A DNA stretch of 24,676 nucleotides from JBMOPD01 sp049323615 (GCA_049323615.1 JBMOPD010000093.1:1-24676), one strand, 5' to 3'. Positions 15,796 to 22,121 are shown, numbered from the stretch's first letter. A program made the numbers and translations. The notes: generated by a model not told the origin, from the sequence alone.

Positions 15796-15811
15796 TGCAA
15801 AAATTATGCCG
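15796..15811 (-). promoter_or_regulatory. Sigma54 (-24/-12) promoter of the dehydrogenase-decarboxylase unit
   Basis: The minus strand reads CGGCAT-AATTT-TTGCA with exactly 10 bases between GG and GC. It matches the promoter at 8502-8517 in the -24 hexamer after the first base and in TTGC. The expected transcript start near 15785 gives a leader of about 50 bases before GTG 15734. Confidence 0.8.
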
Positions 15812-15849
15812 GACAATGCCTCCTCCTCCGCACCCTTCCCAAACAAAAA

Positions 15850-15870
15850 AATCCTTAAAAAATAAGGATT
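15850..15870 (-). terminator. AT-rich hairpin between enhancer sites and sigma54 promoter
   Basis: AATCCTTA and TAAGGATT flank five As; on the minus strand the stem is followed by a run of Ts, like a weak intrinsic terminator. It may block read-through from upstream, or its A-tracts may bend DNA between the activator sites and the promoter. Confidence 0.4.
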
Positions 15871-15918
15871 GTCCCGGTGGAGCACAGGTCTTCGGCCCCA
15901 CAGCCGGGGTCGTCAATC

Positions 15919-16033
15919 GATGCATACCTACATTGGCAATGCATGTCTGCATTAAAGCTTTATTTTTTATAAATCCTGAACGATCAGAAAAGGCCGCTGT
16001 GGATTCGCAAAGGCCCTGATGTACTTCTACATT
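15919..16033. promoter_or_regulatory. Three upstream activator palindromes of unit 2
   Basis: AATGCA-TGTC-TGCATT (15938-15953) is a perfect inverted repeat. GATGCA-TACC-TACATT (15919-15934) and GATGTA-CTTC-TACATT (16018-16033) are variants of the same pattern. The perfect site contains TGC-N6-GCA, the core shared with the palindromes at 8581-8618. They lie about 140, 160 and 240 bases upstream of the expected start site. No gene is visible in 15812-16096. Confidence 0.65.
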
Positions 16034-16052
16034 ATTAATGATTTGCTTAAAG

Positions 16053-16081
16053 CAAAAAAAAGCCTCGAAAAAGTTCGAGGC
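16053..16081 (-). terminator. Terminator of the CotF-like coat protein gene
   Basis: GCCTCGAA and TTCGAGGC form a perfect 8-pair stem with a 4-base loop, followed on the minus strand by eight or nine Ts, about 15 bases after the stop codon at 16097. Confidence 0.9.
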
Positions 16082-16096
16082 CCGTGTGGATCAAAA

Positions 16097-16864
16097 CTAT
16101 GAAATCTGTCCGGGTATATTCCCCTGGGCGCCGGCCTGGTAGCCCTGCTGCATGCCCGGGTAGACCTGAGTCCCCTGGTACTGCATGTGGCTGACGAAAT
16201 TTTTGGGGACCTCGGGCATCTGGTAGAACCCCCTGGGCTCCATGTACCTGAATATTTCATAGGCCATGTCCATACAGGTGCGGGCAGAATTGGCCGCCAG
16301 GTTGCGCAGGTGGGGCTCGGCGCTCTCCAGCGCCGCAATGGTTGCCCTCATGGCCCCACAGCGGTGGAATATAAGCGCCCCCTGGGCAATGGTGCGGTCG
16401 TTCAACGTCCTTGACGCGGCCTGCCACTGTGTCTGGGCCTGACCGGGCTGCTGCTGTGTCTGGGCCTGACCGGGCTGGTGCATGCCGAACTGTATGTTTG
16501 TGCCGCCCGTTACCCCGGCCATACCGGAAGTCCCCTGGATTCCGGCCAGGCCGGCGGTTCCCTGGATTCCGGCCATACCGGAAACTCCCTGCATGCCGGC
16601 CATACCGGCGGCTGCCCCGCCCTGCTGCACGGCAACAGCCGACTGGATCCTGGGAACGTTGGTCAAATCAATTCCATGCTGCTGCATAACGCTGATTTTA
16701 CGCTGGTATTCCTCCACCATATGGCGCTGCTGGCTTTCCAGTATCTGCCTCAGCGCCGGGTCCTGGCAGTGATTGATGTAGTCCGTGTAATGATCAATCA
16801 TGCAGGCAGAATCCCTGAGCATTTCGAACATTTCCACGGCTTCCCGCATACCGAATTTATTCAT
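16097..16864 (-). CDS. CotF-like spore coat protein with collagen-like insert
   Basis: Resembles CotF-type spore coat proteins: a helical N-terminal part (MREAVEMFEMLRDSACMIDHYTDYINHC, about 6-33) and a helical C-terminal part (IAQGALIFHRCGAMRATIAALES, then CMDMAYEIFRYMEPRGFYQMPEV, about 159-220), which together suggest a split ferritin-like bundle. Between them lies a perfect Gly-X-Y tract (Gly at every third position from 87 to 120) followed by a repeated GQAQTQ stretch. The C-terminal tail is rich in Gln, Gly and Tyr (PGMQQGYQAGAQG), as in coat proteins that cross-link. The start is ATG 16864 after GGAGGG, not the upstream ATG 16894. The strong terminator at 16053-16081 closes the unit. 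Location: spore coat or outer spore layers, inferred from family. Confidence 0.82.
   Translation of the reverse strand: MNKFGMREAVEMFEMLRDSACMIDHYTDYINHCQDPALRQILESQQRHMVEEYQRKISVMQQHGIDLTNVPRIQSAVAVQQGGAAAGMAGMQGVSGMAGIQGTAGLAGIQGTSGMAGVTGGTNIQFGMHQPGQAQTQQQPGQAQTQWQAASRTLNDRTIAQGALIFHRCGAMRATIAALESAEPHLRNLAANSARTCMDMAYEIFRYMEPRGFYQMPEVPKNFVSHMQYQGTQVYPGMQQGYQAGAQGNIPGQIS
16427..16480. repeat. 27-bp tandem duplication encoding GQAQTQ repeats
   Basis: The unit beginning CTGTGTCTGGGCCTGACCGG starts at 16427 and again at 16454. It encodes the repeated PGQAQTQ segment (about residues 131-146) of the coat protein. The period equals that of the neighbouring Gly-X-Y repeat. Confidence 0.75.
16505..16613. 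repeat. 27-bp tandem repeats encoding the Gly-X-Y tract
   Basis: Units start with CCGGCC at 16515, 16542, 16569 and, partial, 16596. They encode GMAGMQGVS, GMAGIQGTA, GLAGIQGTS and GMAGVTGG, so the DNA repeat equals three collagen-type triplets. Unit-by-unit differences are few. Confidence 0.85.
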
Positions 16865-16946
16865 GGGCCAACCCTCCATCAAATTTTTATACACCTGTTA
16901 TTCTTCCACCGTGTGTAAAAAAAATTCCCCGTCCGCCATTAAGACC

Positions 16947-17075
16947 TCAATATCCGTAAAAGTTATGATACCTTATCTGATCGTCAAACTCCTCATCCTC
17001 CACCGTATCGTCCAATTCTTCCTCCGGCAGATCTTCTTCATCCAGATTGTAAAGATCCCTTTCCTCCCTGGCCAT
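16947..17075 (-). CDS. Small acidic protein, 42 aa
   Basis: A short ORF beginning ATG 17075 with a strong ribosome binding site (GGAGGTG, 5-base spacing) and ending TGA at 16947. The product is very acidic: MAREERDLYNLDEEDLPEEE at the N-terminus, more Asp/Glu runs to about residue 32, then an aromatic tail ending RYHNFYGY. No family is recognised. It sits 82 bases upstream of the coat protein on the same strand with no terminator between, so co-transcription and a sporulation role are possible. Its leader shares a 12-base block with the divergent RMD1-like gene. The ribosome binding site and strongly biased composition argue against chance. Confidence 0.65.
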   Translation of the reverse strand: MAREERDLYNLDEEDLPEEELDDTVEDEEFDDQIRYHNFYGY

Positions 17076-17083
17076 TTCCACAC

Positions 17084-17110
17084 CTCCGGTATTTTTAAAA
17101 TTAAAATACC
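17084..17110. promoter_or_regulatory. Inverted repeat overlapping the leader of the 42-aa gene
   Basis: GGTATTTT and AAAATACC flank a 7-base spacer (17088-17110). On the minus strand the proximal arm runs straight into the ribosome binding site as AAAATACCGGAG. The same 12 bases occur on the plus strand at 17184-17195. A separate 10-bp palindrome TCCCCGGGGA lies at 17129-17138. Confidence 0.5.
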
Positions 17111-17145
17111 CCGTAAAAAAGGCATTATTCCCCGGGGATAAATAT

Positions 17146-17195
17146 TTGCCGTTCTTTAATTTTTTTGCTAAAATACCTCAAACAAAATACCGGAG
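17146..17195 (+). promoter_or_regulatory. Promoter of the RMD1-like gene with AAAATACC repeats
   Basis: TTGCCG (17146-17151) and TAAAAT (17169-17174) are separated by 17 bases, a good vegetative promoter. AAAATACC occurs at 17170-17177, overlapping the -10, and again at 17184-17191, running into GGAG of the ribosome binding site. With the inverted repeat at 17088-17110 this makes four copies of the 8-mer in about 105 bases. Confidence 0.6.
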
Positions 17196-17204
17196 TGATA
17201 CCAT

Positions 17205-18269
17205 GTGACGAATTTCTTTTATCTGTACCGCATTTTTGACGTGGCCGAGGAAATCAAGCTGGACAGGGTAGAGAAATTGCTGTCCCAGATAAAGCCCACC
17301 TCCAGAATGAGGCTTTCCAGGGTAAAGCCCAAGTTCATACACATACCCAATCCCCCGGTGATGGTGGAGCTTGGTGAAGAAGCCCGGTTTTTCAACGGGC
17401 AGTCATACAGCGTGAACTATTTTGCCAGGGTTTATGACCTGGGGGTAATCAGCGTGATCATGCGCATATCTGTGCCCCCGGATTACGACTACAGCCGGAT
17501 TCACAGCCTGGCGGTCCACCTGTACAACGATGACAGCCTGGAAGAAGTTTTCGGGCAAAAGCTCGCGGAAATAAGCAAAACGCTCGGGGAGGCCATGATT
17601 AAGCCTGAAAAAACAGGGTTCATCGAGGAATACAGTGTATACTATTTTTACAACTGGAATCTCCACTGGGACCCCGCCCCCCTGCTGCTGGCCGAAACCG
17701 AGCCTTTGAGCGACCAGTTAAGGCGGGAGGTGCTGGCCAATTCTTTTTCTTACGGAAAGGACGACCTGACGGTGATCACCTGGGACTCGGCCCTGGTTTA
17801 CGATCCCTCGGGCAGCGCCGACATACCGGACCTGCTGGAATTTGCCAATTCCCAACTGCTGGAACTGCGCTATTACGACAACCTGCTGTCCCAGGAAATG
17901 GACAAGATGTACGATGCCCTGGAAGAGGCCGAAACCATCTCCCGCTACCGGCGGCGCAGGCACTACCGCAGAATTATGAACAGGCTGATGGAACTGGTCA
18001 TTGATATAAGCGAGATTACCGAGCGTATTCACAACTCCCTCAAGCTGACCGAGGACGTTTTTTACGCCAGGGTGTACGGCGCCGCCCTGAACATTTTCCG
18101 GACCAGGGCATGGGCCGAAAGCATAGAGAGAAAAATAACCATCATTCAGCAAAACTACACCCTGCTCAGCAACGAGATAGTCACCCAGCAGTCCACCATC
18201 CTGGAACTGGCCATTGTTTTGCTGATCCTGCTGGAAATACTGCTGGCCCTGGGCGGCTTTATGGAATAG
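17205..18269 (+). CDS. RMD1/DUF155 family membrane-anchored protein
   Basis: A 354-residue protein of the COG1723 (RMD1/RMND1, DUF155) family, whose biochemical role is not established in bacteria. Typical marks are LANSFSYGKDDLTVITWDSALVYDP (about 180-204), the FANSQLLELRYYDNLL segment, and ITERIHNSLKLTEDVFYARVYGAALNIFRTRAW. A long helical, partly coiled region (about 220-325) leads to one hydrophobic helix near the C-terminus (ILELAIVLLILLEILLALGG), so the protein is probably tail-anchored with its bulk in the cytoplasm. The start is GTG 17205, nine bases after GGAG; the ATG two bases earlier hits an immediate stop. It has its own promoter at 17146-17174 and is divergent from the coat-protein unit. 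Confidence 0.88.
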   Translation: MTNFFYLYRIFDVAEEIKLDRVEKLLSQIKPTSRMRLSRVKPKFIHIPNPPVMVELGEEARFFNGQSYSVNYFARVYDLGVISVIMRISVPPDYDYSRIHSLAVHLYNDDSLEEVFGQKLAEISKTLGEAMIKPEKTGFIEEYSVYYFYNWNLHWDPAPLLLAETEPLSDQLRREVLANSFSYGKDDLTVITWDSALVYDPSGSADIPDLLEFANSQLLELRYYDNLLSQEMDKMYDALEEAETISRYRRRRHYRRIMNRLMELVIDISEITERIHNSLKLTEDVFYARVYGAALNIFRTRAWAESIERKITIIQQNYTLLSNEIVTQQSTILELAIVLLILLEILLALGGFME

Positions 18270-18273
18270 AATG

Positions 18274-18291
18274 CGCCCCGTGGCCGGGGCG
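18274..18291 (+). terminator. Hairpin after the RMD1-like gene
   Basis: CGCCCCG-TGGC-CGGGGCG is a perfect 7-pair stem five bases after the stop codon. It lacks a T-run (ATTGAAAAA follows), so termination would be inefficient or factor-assisted. Confidence 0.4.
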
Positions 18292-18399
18292 ATTGAAAAA
18301 TCCGGAAAAATTGTTGGAAAATTCACCATAACATGAAGGAAAAAATTAAATAACCTCGAAAATAGAATTATAGGCCGTACCGTCCGGAGGTTTTCTCCC

Positions 18400-18702
18400 G
18401 TGACACCAGAAATGTACCAGCTTCACGCCTTTCTGGAAAAATACAAGAAGATGCACATCCCCCAGATAATCGACGCCTGTTTCTCCAAGTTGAGGTCCCT
18501 GGAAGTGTCATCGGCCCCGGACAACAACCTGGCTGAAAACCTGAAATCGGTGGTTCTTCTTTTAAAGCACCTGCGCAGGCCCACCGGCATGGCCCCGGAA
18601 ATGATCGAATACCTCCAGCAGTTCCTTTCGGAAGTAATGGAAAGGGACCGGCGGGCAAAGCACGCCCTGGAGGTGCTGACCAAAAAGCAGGAGACAGAAT
18701 AA
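18400..18702 (+). CDS. Hypothetical helical protein, 100 aa
   Basis: Begins at GTG 18400 after CCGGAGG. The product is predicted all-helical: MYQLHAFLEKYKKM, then LAENLKSVVLLLKHLRRP, then EMIEYLQQFLSEVMERDRRAKHALEVL. It has no signal peptide or membrane segment. I do not recognise a family. The last codons (KKQETE) lie in a short tandem repeat that continues beyond the stop, so the C-terminus may be recently changed. It is followed by a clear terminator at 18743-18766. It sits between the RMD1-like gene and the dynamin operon but is separated from the latter by about 260 bases and two terminators. Confidence 0.7.
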   Translation: MTPEMYQLHAFLEKYKKMHIPQIIDACFSKLRSLEVSSAPDNNLAENLKSVVLLLKHLRRPTGMAPEMIEYLQQFLSEVMERDRRAKHALEVLTKKQETE

Positions 18703-18728
18703 AAAAGCAGGAGACAGGAGACAGAATA
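18681..18728. repeat. GGAGACAG-type tandem repeat at a gene end
   Basis: AAAAAGCAGGAGACAGAATA is followed by AAAAAGCAGGAGACAGGAGACAGAATA, and the inverse motif (CTCCTGTCTCCTGTATTC) occurs at 18915-18932. The first unit includes the stop codon of the 100-aa gene. Confidence 0.7.
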
Positions 18729-18742
18729 AAAAAGAATGTTTG

Positions 18743-18766
18743 AAACCCCTAACGGGGGGTTTTTTC
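18743..18766 (+). terminator. Terminator of the 100-aa gene
   Basis: AAACCCC pairs with GGGGTTT around TAACGG, followed by a run of Ts and C. It lies about 40 bases after the stop. Confidence 0.85.
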
Positions 18767-18814
18767 ATTAATATCAAGGATACGGTAAAATAAAGAATAA
18801 TAAACAAACTGGCC

Positions 18815-18843
18815 CAAAAACTACCCCGTTACGGGGTTTTTTG
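18815..18843. terminator. Second, bidirectional-type terminator
   Basis: ACCCC-GTTA-GGGG-type stem (ACCCCGTTACGGGGT) is preceded by five As and followed by six Ts, so it can act in both directions. No gene is visible between it and the terminator at 18743, nor between 18844 and 18963, which holds only the inverse GGAGACAG repeat. Confidence 0.75.
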
Positions 18844-18963
18844 TTGGCCGCAATACCTGTATTTGTTAATGATCCGGAATAATAACCCCAGATTTATTCC
18901 TTGAGACGTTTTTCCTCCTGTCTCCTGTATTCCGACCCAATTTACTGTCATTAAAAGTGATCG

Positions 18964-21258
18964 TTGATAATATATTCCACTGAGAAGTCTTTACAAGGCC
19001 GGGTGTTATCTTTGAATACCGTCACTGAATACATCAACCGGGTTAAAGACCTCTGCGGGACGGATCCGGAGAGAGAAAGCCCCGCCATATTCGTAGCCGG
19101 ACCGGTCAACGCCGGGAAGTCCACCCTGGTCAACAGCCTGCTGGACCAGCGGATATGCCCGGCCGATCCCTCGCCGTCCTCCTTTTTTCCGGTATACTTC
19201 AGGTATTCTGAAACTCCACGGGCCTGTCAGGTTATCAGGGGGCGCTCCGTCCAGCTGACCGGCCGGGAATTGAAGGAAGCGCTGAAAAAAAGGAAGACCG
19301 TTTCCACGCCTGAAAGGGCGGAAATATTCCTGCCCGCCGGAATCCTGCGCTGGTGCTCCCTGGTGGACACCCCGGGCACAGGTTTAAGCAGCGGGTCCGA
19401 CGACCTGCTGAGGGATTGCCTGTCCGCGGCCGACGGGATAATCTTTCTTTTCCACCAGCGGGGCATTGACGCCGCAACCCACCGGTTTTTAACCGGGCTG
19501 GCCGCTGCCGGTATGCGGGGATGGATATCCTTCTGGATAAACAGCAACCTCGGCCTGATAGACGGTACTTCCCTCACCGAGACAAGCCAGGCCCTGAGGA
19601 CAATTTTCCCCGGCCGCGCGCAGGTTTACGCCATAAATACCATGGACCGGTCCAGTGTCGACCTGCTTTCCCTGTTCCTCCAGGTCAAAGCCCTGGAATC
19701 GGCCGTCCGGGGAATAGAAACAAGGCTTTCCCGGTGGGACAGGATGATTCCCGGCATGCTGGAAAGGGCCTCCATACAGGACGACGAGGAACGTTTCCTG
19801 CTGAAATTCTGGGATGCCGTTGAACAGTCCGAAGTGATCAATGCGGGCACACAGGCCGTGAAGGACCTCCCTCTGATGCACGGCAGCCTGGTAAACATGC
19901 TGCGGGCCAACACCTGCCGGCTGATTAACGAAACCTCGGCAGCCCCGGCCCGGAAGGAGGAAAAACAGGCCGGCCCCGGCCCCGGGGAAAACATTGCCTG
20001 CCTGGTCAGGGAGATCGGGTCGGACAGGGACCTGGCCAGGTACATAAACAGGGACCTGTTTAAAAAAGCAGCGGACAGCCTGGATGAAAAATTCCGGGTA
20101 ATGGTGGCAGGCCCCTTTTCCACCGGCAAAACCACTTTTTTAAACGCCCTGCTGGGGGAAACCCTGCTGCCCGCTGAAGACAGGGCTACCACCTCCTGTG
20201 CCGTCAGGATCCGCTATGGCAGTGAAAAAACGGCCACAGTGGAGTACCTTTTCAAGGCCGAATTCTTCCCCGTAATCAGCCGGGGCGGAAAATATGCGCT
20301 GGACCGCCGGGAAATGACGGCCCTTACACAATTGCTGGACAATCCGGCCCTGAGAAAACTGGTCAGCGGCTGCGAGGTCTGCCGGGAAGGACTTTACAAA
20401 AGCATACCGCTGTCACAGCTGGCCGGGATTCTGGATGGTCTCAGCCAGTCCTACGGCAGGGATACAGCCGCCCCCCGGATTCCCCTTTTTTCCCGCAGAA
20501 TAACCGACATCTCCCCACCGGGACCGGCCGTCACCGGTATCCGCATCACCCCGGGGAGTCAGGAGCGGCTGGTGTTCCACCTGGATGACGACCGCCAGAG
20601 GCTGGCGTTTTATAAGGCCATATCGCCGCCGGCGTCTTATCTGGTGGACAACGTGGTAATCAGCTACCCCTCGGAAAACCTTGTTTTTGCTGATTTCATT
20701 GACACCCCGGGACTGGATTCGCTGCACCAAAGGCACTACGACCGGGCGCTCCGGGTCCTGTCCCGCGGTGACCTGCTGCTGGTTTTCCTTCACGCCAAGC
20801 ATTTACTGAGCGAAGGCATGCCCGGACAAGTCAGCGGCATACAAAAAACCGGCCTGAACCTGCCCGTTATTTATGTCATAAACTTCGCGGACACCGTTTC
20901 CGACCTTGACCGTGAAAGGGTGTCGCTCTACATCAGGCAAAAACTGGGGCGTGACGCGGGGTCCTCAGAAATAATGCCTTACCCCCAGGTTTACGCCATT
21001 TCGGCTCTCAATGCCCTGCGTAACGGGGATGAAGGCTTTGACAGGCTGCTGCGCCGAATCCGAAAGAAGATTGAAGAAATTGAGACCCGGAAGATCACCC
21101 TGGCTGCCCGGGAAATAAGGGAATGCCTGGAGAAAATCGCGGGTGAAGACCCGGCCGGGCAGTACAATATACCGGCCCGGGCCCGGCAGGCAGCCCGGCG
21201 CCGCCTGGAGGAGCTGGCCAGAATGGAAAAAAGACTCTTGGGAAACGGGGTGAAATAA
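18964..21258 (+). CDS. Tandem dynamin-like GTPase (two G domains in one chain)
   Basis: Large GTPase of the bacterial dynamin superfamily, 764 residues from TTG 18964. G domain 1 (about 40-250) has P-loop GPVNAGKST (46-54) and DTPG (135-138), but Ser instead of Thr in the switch I position (SPSSFFP) and a degenerate G4 (WINSN). G domain 2 (about 375-700) has P-loop GPFSTGKTT (383-391), switch I RATTSCAVRIRYG, DTPG (580-583) and a plausible G4 NFAD (640-643). A helical segment links them and a charged helical tail (about 700-760) follows. This resembles fused DynA of Bacillus, but that is near 1,200 residues; the long stalks are missing here, as is any membrane segment. Start uncertain: TTG 19012 and GTG 19003 are alternatives. 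First of four coupled genes. Confidence 0.88.
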   Translation: MIIYSTEKSLQGRVLSLNTVTEYINRVKDLCGTDPERESPAIFVAGPVNAGKSTLVNSLLDQRICPADPSPSSFFPVYFRYSETPRACQVIRGRSVQLTGRELKEALKKRKTVSTPERAEIFLPAGILRWCSLVDTPGTGLSSGSDDLLRDCLSAADGIIFLFHQRGIDAATHRFLTGLAAAGMRGWISFWINSNLGLIDGTSLTETSQALRTIFPGRAQVYAINTMDRSSVDLLSLFLQVKALESAVRGIETRLSRWDRMIPGMLERASIQDDEERFLLKFWDAVEQSEVINAGTQAVKDLPLMHGSLVNMLRANTCRLINETSAAPARKEEKQAGPGPGENIACLVREIGSDRDLARYINRDLFKKAADSLDEKFRVMVAGPFSTGKTTFLNALLGETLLPAEDRATTSCAVRIRYGSEKTATVEYLFKAEFFPVISRGGKYALDRREMTALTQLLDNPALRKLVSGCEVCREGLYKSIPLSQLAGILDGLSQSYGRDTAAPRIPLFSRRITDISPPGPAVTGIRITPGSQERLVFHLDDDRQRLAFYKAISPPASYLVDNVVISYPSENLVFADFIDTPGLDSLHQRHYDRALRVLSRGDLLLVFLHAKHLLSEGMPGQVSGIQKTGLNLPVIYVINFADTVSDLDRERVSLYIRQKLGRDAGSSEIMPYPQVYAISALNALRNGDEGFDRLLRRIRKKIEEIETRKITLAAREIRECLEKIAGEDPAGQYNIPARARQAARRRLEELARMEKRLLGNGVK

Positions 21259-21260
21259 AC

Positions 21261-21458
21261 GTGGATAACGCCAGGCAGCTGGACGAAAGACTGCGCAGGA
21301 TAATCAGGGAGGTAAGCGCCCGCACCGGGGGCGAGATAAAGTTGCAGATGGTTGAGGATTTCACCCGGGCGGTGGACCAGATTACGGATCAAAGCCACCG
21401 CAGGCAGGCCGTTAAATTTATGTCCATGCTCAAAAGATCCCTGGATGAGCTGGAATAA
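21261..21458 (+). CDS. Small helical protein of the dynamin operon, 65 aa
   Basis: Begins at GTG 21261, two bases after the GTPase stop, with GGGGTGA inside the GTPase 3' end as ribosome binding site. The product is charged and predicted helical (LDERLRRIIREVSARTGGEIKLQMVEDFTRAVDQI, then RRQAVKFMSMLKRSLDELE). It has no membrane helix or cysteine. No family is recognised. Such tight spacing suggests production in proportion to the GTPase, so it is a candidate binding partner or regulator. Confidence 0.75.
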   Translation: MDNARQLDERLRRIIREVSARTGGEIKLQMVEDFTRAVDQITDQSHRRQAVKFMSMLKRSLDELE

Positions 21459-21522
21459 AGCGGCTGCAGCCGGCGTAAGGTGTACCGCGGGAAAAGATTT
21501 TTTACCCTGGGGAGGGATATCA

Positions 21523-21801
21523 ATGAACAGAACACTGGGCGGTGACCGGGACGACGCCCTGCAGGCACTGATGAGCGACATTGTAAAGGGGGTCAGGGCC
21601 AAACTGGTGGAACCGGTGCTCAACGAAAACAGGAATCTGGCGGCACTGCTGGCCGAGCTGCATAAAAAGGACCAGCAGGAATTTGAAGAAATCAAGGCCA
21701 GGATGGACCGCCTGGAGGAGGCCGTGCGGGCCACCCCCCTGCTGCTGCTGGCCGCCATCAAGGAGGCCATAAACCGGGTGGGGACGGATGATCAAGCATG
21801 A
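21523..21801 (+). CDS. Coiled-coil protein of the dynamin operon, 92 aa
   Basis: ATG 21523 follows GGGGAGGGATATCA, a strong ribosome binding site; an in-frame upstream start at 21352 would overlap the preceding gene and is not needed. The sequence is helical with a coiled-coil-like stretch (LNENRNLAALLAELHKKDQQEFEEIKARMDRLEEAV, about 33-68) and then a short hydrophobic LLLLAAIKEAI segment that is more likely an amphipathic helix than a membrane span. No known family. Its stop codon overlaps the start of the next gene (ATGA), showing translational coupling. Confidence 0.78.
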   Translation: MNRTLGGDRDDALQALMSDIVKGVRAKLVEPVLNENRNLAALLAELHKKDQQEFEEIKARMDRLEEAVRATPLLLLAAIKEAINRVGTDDQA

Positions 21802-22019
21802 TTACCCGGGCCAAAAAAATCGAGGATGAAATAACTTCCCTGGCTTCCTCCATTAAAAAAAACATGGTTGACCCGGCCGGCCAGCGCATGCACAGGCTTG
21901 AACTCCGGGTTGCCGCCGCCGAAAGGACCATTGTTCTGCTGACCAGGGCATTTTTTGCGGCCGCCGTGGCTTTTGCAGCCGCCGCGGGAACGCTGGTCTA
22001 CTATCTGGCGACGAACTAG
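21798..22019 (+). CDS. Small membrane protein of the dynamin operon, 73 aa
   Basis: ATG 21798 overlaps the previous stop codon by four bases. The N-terminal half is charged and helical (KKIEDEITSLASSIKKN, MHRLELRVAAAERT), and the C-terminal part is one hydrophobic helix (IVLLTRAFFAAAVAFAAAAGTLVYYLA, about 45-71), so it is likely tail-anchored with a coiled cytoplasmic part. No family is recognised. As the only clear membrane segment in the operon, it could recruit the GTPase, or the coiled-coil partner, to the membrane. Confidence 0.78.
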   Translation: MITRAKKIEDEITSLASSIKKNMVDPAGQRMHRLELRVAAAERTIVLLTRAFFAAAVAFAAAAGTLVYYLATN

Positions 22020-22071
22020 GGATTGGAATCGGGGATTAGGACCTTAACACAAATTACCACCCAAAACCGCC

Positions 22072-22121
22072 TTGTCCGGAACGCCTGTTCGGTTTATAAT
22101 ACTATATACAAACACTTGTTC
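22072..22121 (+). promoter_or_regulatory. SOS promoter of the Y-family polymerase: promoter plus LexA boxes
   Basis: TTGTCC (22072-22077) and TATAAT (22095-22100) are 17 bases apart. Inside the spacer lies GGAAC-GCCT-GTTCG, a GAAC-N4-GTTC core as in the Gram-positive LexA box. A second, weaker box CAAAC-ACTT-GTTCC follows at 22109-22122, centred 31 bases downstream. LexA bound to the first box would block RNA polymerase directly. Confidence 0.8.

Noticed and set aside
16427..16613. CRISPR-like array in the 27-bp repeats
   Set aside because: Repeats are contiguous without spacers and are in frame within a coat protein.
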